The notes beneath the pieces were generated by a model. That model ran no database searches. It saw nothing but the letters and a program-made list of their open reading frames with translations, and had not been told where the DNA came from. 6,257 bases of DNA, taken from contig JAQTYP010000222.1 in NCBI GenBank assembly GCA_028688235.1, forward strand, positions 1 to 6,257, read 5' to 3'. Source of the DNA: Methylomonas sp. (GTDB taxonomy: Bacteria > Pseudomonadota > Gammaproteobacteria > Methylococcales > Methylomonadaceae). Every line of letters begins with the position of its first letter. The first letter of the stretch is position 1. The position numbers were made by a program, and so were the translations under genes. Of this stretch, positions 3,617-6,257 are shown in pieces.

Positions 3617-4774
3617 TTATCTGCGATCAACCGAGACCGTATGCGTGGGCGGAGCCATAGAGAATTCGACCCCTGGCTCGATAGCTGACGACTCAGAACG
3701 CTTGGACTCTAGGCCGCGCTCTATTTCTCTTGGCAACCAACGCCCACCGTTACGAGCGGGACCGGTCCAGGAGGTAATCAGCTCGCCCCGAACCACGCAA
3801 ACATCGTCCAAATCATCCCGATGGCACTTAGCGGCGGATAACCAACGCGAGTGCTTGCCGTCCGTGATTAAGAATCGACGATCCGCCCCCGAACCATGGG
3901 CACCCGCCAGCCGCCAGCGTTCGGACTCAACAGGTTCCGGAGGCGGTTGGTTTTTCACAACCGGTTGCGGAACTGGCGTGGCTTGAGCCACTACGGTTGG
4001 CGACGGCTCAGGACTGGCGGCAACTTTGGCCTTTTTCATGTCGTCAATCGTACCCACGGCCTGACGACCGGAAAGGCCGGACACCAGGAACGCCAACGCC
4101 ACAACGGCGGCACCAGCCTGGAAGCGCCAGGAACGTAAAAGGCTTTGCTTGACGATCTTGCCGCCCTTTGGTCCGGCATCCCCTACCCCTTTAGTGGCGC
4201 TGCGATAATAGCGGAATACCTTTTCATGGTACTGGCAACGCTCATTGTTAATAAACTGTTCTTTTTTGGTCGTGTATTTCTGAATTGCACCACGATAATA
4301 CTCCCTAACAAACCGATCATTAAGCCCTAATTCAGTCATTTGCAGGCAGTAAACCGTAGTTTCTACGTTACCGTAAATAATCGACGGCATATCGGTAAGC
4401 ATTTGCGAGACAAGCACAATATCTTGCCAACGCCCCTCCGAATCAGTACGGTGGCGATGTTCCTTAATAAAGGATAATTGAAACTCCGGTATCTGATTTG
4501 CTTTTAACCCGGACGGCCAAACCCGCCACAATTCATCCAGGCAGATCAAGGCTCCCGGCTCGAATTCCCAGAACTGCGGATTCGCGCAATTTTGCTCATT
4601 AAGCTCAACCGGAAAGACTCGCGCCCCAGGAAAATCGGCTTGTATCACATCCAGCCGTAAAGGGATATTGGTATAAACCGCCCTGCCTTCACTCAAAGCT
4701 GGCAATATGGCGATTTCCACGGCGCTATAACTTTTGCCGTGTCCAGGTAGCCCAATAATGCCGGTAATAGCCAT
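3617..4774 (-). CDS. zot: Zot-domain / pI-like filamentous phage assembly ATPase
   Basis: This 385-aa inner-membrane protein should power assembly and export of the phage filament, as pI of Ff phages and Zot of CTXphi do. The Walker A motif GLPGHGKS is at residues 8-15, Walker B LICLDE at 76-81, followed by the family's WPSG. The segment IKEHRHRTDSEGRWQDIVLVSQ (103-124) is typical of the Zot domain, where H-RHR lies before the sensor-like VSQ. A single membrane span lies at about 218-234, with the positive cluster before it placing the N-terminus in the cytoplasm. A proline-rich linker (253-283) leads to a periplasmic domain of about 100 residues with a cysteine pair (C317, C326). ATG 4774 has GGGAGA just upstream and starts one base after the stop of the pVI-like gene. 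The 'zonula occludens toxin' name is historical; nothing here indicates a toxin role. Confidence 0.95.
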   Translation of the reverse strand: MAITGIIGLPGHGKSYSAVEIAILPALSEGRAVYTNIPLRLDVIQADFPGARVFPVELNEQNCANPQFWEFEPGALICLDELWRVWPSGLKANQIPEFQLSFIKEHRHRTDSEGRWQDIVLVSQMLTDMPSIIYGNVETTVYCLQMTELGLNDRFVREYYRGAIQKYTTKKEQFINNERCQYHEKVFRYYRSATKGVGDAGPKGGKIVKQSLLRSWRFQAGAAVVALAFLVSGLSGRQAVGTIDDMKKAKVAASPEPSPTVVAQATPVPQPVVKNQPPPEPVESERWRLAGAHGSGADRRFLITDGKHSRWLSAAKCHRDDLDDVCVVRGELITSWTGPARNGGRWLPREIERGLESKRSESSAIEPGVEFSMAPPTHTVSVDRR

Positions 4775-4775
4775 C

Positions 4776-5138
4776 TTATCTCCCTATCAAGGGCAAATGA
4801 CGAAAAATAAACCTCGATAACATAGCGCAAAATAACACCTTAACGCCAACTTCAACGTCGAAAATTCCAAGCATATAAGCGACGCCAGCGCCAATATTTA
4901 CACTACTTCCACCCCCGCCACCGCCGCCGCCTGACAAGCCCTGAAGCGTATTGAAATCTTGAATAAAATCACGCACACAACACGGATCAGGTATCGCATC
5001 CAACGCATGCTCGGCACCGTTCACAATCGCCGAGTAGAACAAGCGCGGGAAAAACATGACGAAATCATAAATATATTCAGCAATCCAAACTTCGCCATCC
5101 CAAAGGGTTTTTGATATTGTAGATATGTCAATATCCAT
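4776..5138 (-). CDS. pVI-like minor coat protein (DUF2523-like)
   Basis: This 120-aa membrane protein fits the minor capsid protein that, with the pIII-like protein, caps the filament and releases it from the membrane. Two hydrophobic stretches are visible: about 19-40 (EYIYDFVMFFPRLFYSAIVNGA) and about 83-112, containing VAYMLGIFD then VLFCAMLSRFIF. They are separated by a loop with a cysteine pair (CC near 53-54) and a run of eight glycines (70-77). This layout and length match the DUF2523/pVI position in Zot-containing phages, though the sequence itself is poorly conserved. The frame also allows a GTG start at 5147. I prefer ATG 5138 because GGGG lies about 9 bases upstream, whereas the GTG has no ribosome binding site and is 4 bases from the pIII-like stop. 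It is tightly spaced between the adhesin and zot genes, as in one operon. Confidence 0.8.
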   Translation of the reverse strand: MDIDISTISKTLWDGEVWIAEYIYDFVMFFPRLFYSAIVNGAEHALDAIPDPCCVRDFIQDFNTLQGLSGGGGGGGGSSVNIGAGVAYMLGIFDVEVGVKVLFCAMLSRFIFRHLPLIGR

Positions 5139-5151
5139 AACAACCACCCCG

Positions 5152-6257
5152 TTAGCTTACAAAAAAGATATACATGCCAGCCATATAATAACAAATATGG
5201 GCTACAAGCTGGATATATTCCCGATAACCGTCCAGTAAATCACAGACAATATTAGTCTCAACCCGGCGCGTCACTCCGGGCAAATTAAGATCAAAAGAAA
5301 TAAAGAAAGGGCACGACCCATAAGAAATCGATATACCGTCCTTAATCGACATTAAATCCTGCACAAACGGACGATTTTTAATTAAATTGACGAGCTTATC
5401 TGTGCTTTCATCAATAGTCGGCGCATCCCCGAATTTAGGCTTGGCCGGTTTCGCCGTGGTATCTGTGAGCTTAATACCCTGATCAAGGGTTTGCGCAATA
5501 TGAGAAAGCGTCGCCTCCTTGGCTAGATCGGACGTATCAATCGTATTGCCGGCGCCCGTCCCCCCCGTACCGCCACCCCCTGTTCCACCGCCGCCTGTAC
5601 CGCCACCTCCCGTTCCACCTCCCCCGGTCCCGCCGCCGGTGTCGCCCCCGCCGGTACCACCGCCCCCCGTGCCGGGCGACGGCGAAGGGTTCGGCGCACC
5701 GGAAGGCACGGGCGTCGGCGCTACCGTGGGGTAAGGCGCAGGCGTGGGCGTCGGGGCGGGCGTGGGATCTGGCGGAATGGGGCCGCAGCCGATCCGCTTG
5801 CCGGTGGCGTCGTATTGATACTCTTCGCCCGCCGGGCAATCGTCCTGCTCGCAGCCGGGGCCGAATTGATTGGGATGCCAGCCGGGCGGGCAGCCGAGCG
5901 GCGGATCGCTGCCGCCGGTACCGCCAGAACCCCCGCCGGTATCGCCGCCGGTACCTCCTGTACCCCCCGTTCCCCCGGTGCCGCCCGTGCCGCCGGTACC
6001 CCCGCCAGGACAGGCATTCAACGCGCACGGCCCCGGCGTCGCGTTAACGCCGGGATCGTTGGGGTTGCTATTGTCGGTACAGTGCCAATAAGCGTCACTG
6101 CTGTTTTTGGTGCAGGTATCGCCGTCCTTCACGCAAATCTGATCGGGCAAATACAGGCCGTAACCGGGCGGACAGCGGGCGCCGTAATCGTTTTTAACGC
6201 AGGATTTAGTAGCCTCTTTCCAATGGTAATCGGCGGCGCACGCCGGGCGGCTTACGC
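5152..6257 (-). CDS. pIII-like / TspB-like phage adsorption protein, 5' end beyond the window
   Basis: The C-terminal 367 residues of a virion-tip adhesin are visible; the frame stays open to the right edge, so start and signal peptide are missing. In visible numbering: cysteine-rich modules (6-48), a Gly/Thr linker (83-115), further cysteine modules (122-157), a Pro/Thr/Ala spacer (162-194) and a second GGGGT-type linker (195-235). Then follows a C-terminal domain of about 130 residues containing GSCPFFISFDLNLPG and NIVCDLLDGY, and a final membrane span (about 348-366) ending almost at the C-terminus. Glycine-rich linkers between receptor-binding domains and a C-terminal anchor are the design of pIII. 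The last domain resembles proteins annotated TspB in Neisseria phages, from memory. It would bind the host pilus or envelope receptor. Position directly upstream of pVI-like and zot genes supports the call. A TTG at 6150 is in frame but has no reason to be the start. Confidence 0.85.
   Translation of the reverse strand, partial: VSRPACAADYHWKEATKSCVKNDYGARCPPGYGLYLPDQICVKDGDTCTKNSSDAYWHCTDNSNPNDPGVNATPGPCALNACPGGGTGGTGGTGGTGGTGGTGGDTGGGSGGTGGSDPPLGCPPGWHPNQFGPGCEQDDCPAGEEYQYDATGKRIGCGPIPPDPTPAPTPTPAPYPTVAPTPVPSGAPNPSPSPGTGGGGTGGGDTGGGTGGGGTGGGGTGGGGTGGGGTGGTGAGNTIDTSDLAKEATLSHIAQTLDQGIKLTDTTAKPAKPKFGDAPTIDESTDKLVNLIKNRPFVQDLMSIKDGISISYGSCPFFISFDLNLPGVTRRVETNIVCDLLDGYREYIQLVAHICYYMAGMYIFFVS
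5551..5673 (-). repeat. Low-complexity Gly-Thr linker repeat 2 (GGGGT units)
   Basis: About 41 codons encode almost only glycine with regularly spaced threonine, including four consecutive GGGGT-type units, as 15-bp repeats. It is the linker before the C-terminal domain of the adhesin. Such tracts change length by slippage, and in M13 pIII similar glycine linkers separate domains. Confidence 0.85.
5911..6009 (-). repeat. Low-complexity Gly-Gly-Thr linker repeat 1
   Basis: About 33 codons encode mainly GGT triplets (six in succession) followed by DTGGGSGGTGG. The 9-bp period differs from the 15-bp period of the other linker, so the two tracts expanded separately. It lies between two cysteine-rich parts of the adhesin. 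Confidence 0.85.

Noticed and set aside
3617..4774. Zot as a zonula occludens toxin acting on host tissue
   Set aside because: The conserved part is the phage assembly ATPase; no evidence in the sequence for a secreted toxin peptide.
5519..6091. Proline-rich open frames on the plus strand opposite the adhesin
   Set aside because: They are the complement of the GGT/GGGGT linker codons; long open frames are expected opposite glycine repeats.
6148..6150. TTG at 6150 as the start of the adhesin
   Set aside because: The same frame continues without a stop to the window edge and the upstream residues contain matching cysteine modules, so the gene begins beyond the window.

Overview
The window reads as the accessory/regulatory end plus the start of the virion-assembly operon of a filamentous (inovirus-type) phage or prophage, probably in a gammaproteobacterium. 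The host guess rests on a near-canonical gammaproteobacterial dif site at 2281-2308, an IS3-family end of the 'TGAACCGCCCCGG' type, a DUF29 gene and a ParDE-type toxin-antitoxin pair. The species cannot be read from the window.

Layout, left to right. 1-125: the 3' end of an IS3-family insertion sequence (last 27 transposase codons and right terminal repeat). 126-339: an 11-bp-stem inverted repeat, a small rho-independent terminator and a strong sigma70-like promoter with a 12-bp palindrome between -35 and -10. 340-1218: a rightward three-gene operon with an AT-hook/ribbon-helix-helix-like small DNA-binding protein, a ParD-like antitoxin and a ParE-like toxin. 1219-1731: about 510 bp without a gene but full of structure. 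It holds several inverted repeats, three copies of a 25-nt hairpin unit whose stems differ by compensated changes while the loop and 5' flank stay fixed, and a terminator for the leftward gene. 1732-2199 (minus) and 2403-2870 (plus): two divergent, related helix-turn-helix proteins (DUF3653-like, both 155 aa). The dif/XerCD site lies between them. 2871-3157: non-coding, with a large two-level cruciform that is a candidate phage origin or packaging region. 3158-3592: a DUF29 gene. 3617-6257 (minus): the tail of the assembly operon in the order pIII-like adhesin (5' end off the window), pVI-like minor coat protein (DUF2523-like), then the Zot/pI assembly ATPase.

How it fits together: the Zot/pI ATPase and the pVI- and pIII-like proteins assemble and cap the virion at the inner membrane. 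The dif-like site would let the host XerCD recombinases integrate the circular phage genome. The two HTH proteins flanking it are the obvious candidates for lysogeny or copy control. The toxin-antitoxin operon and the DUF29 gene look like cargo (stability or 'moron' genes). The replication initiator (pII/RstA-type), ssDNA-binding protein and major coat protein are not in the window and would be expected beyond the right edge, upstream of the pIII-like gene. The most unusual signals are the covarying triple hairpin array, the placement of dif between two related regulators, the recurring GTAACCGG operator-like word, and duplicated 14-residue cysteine modules in the adhesin.
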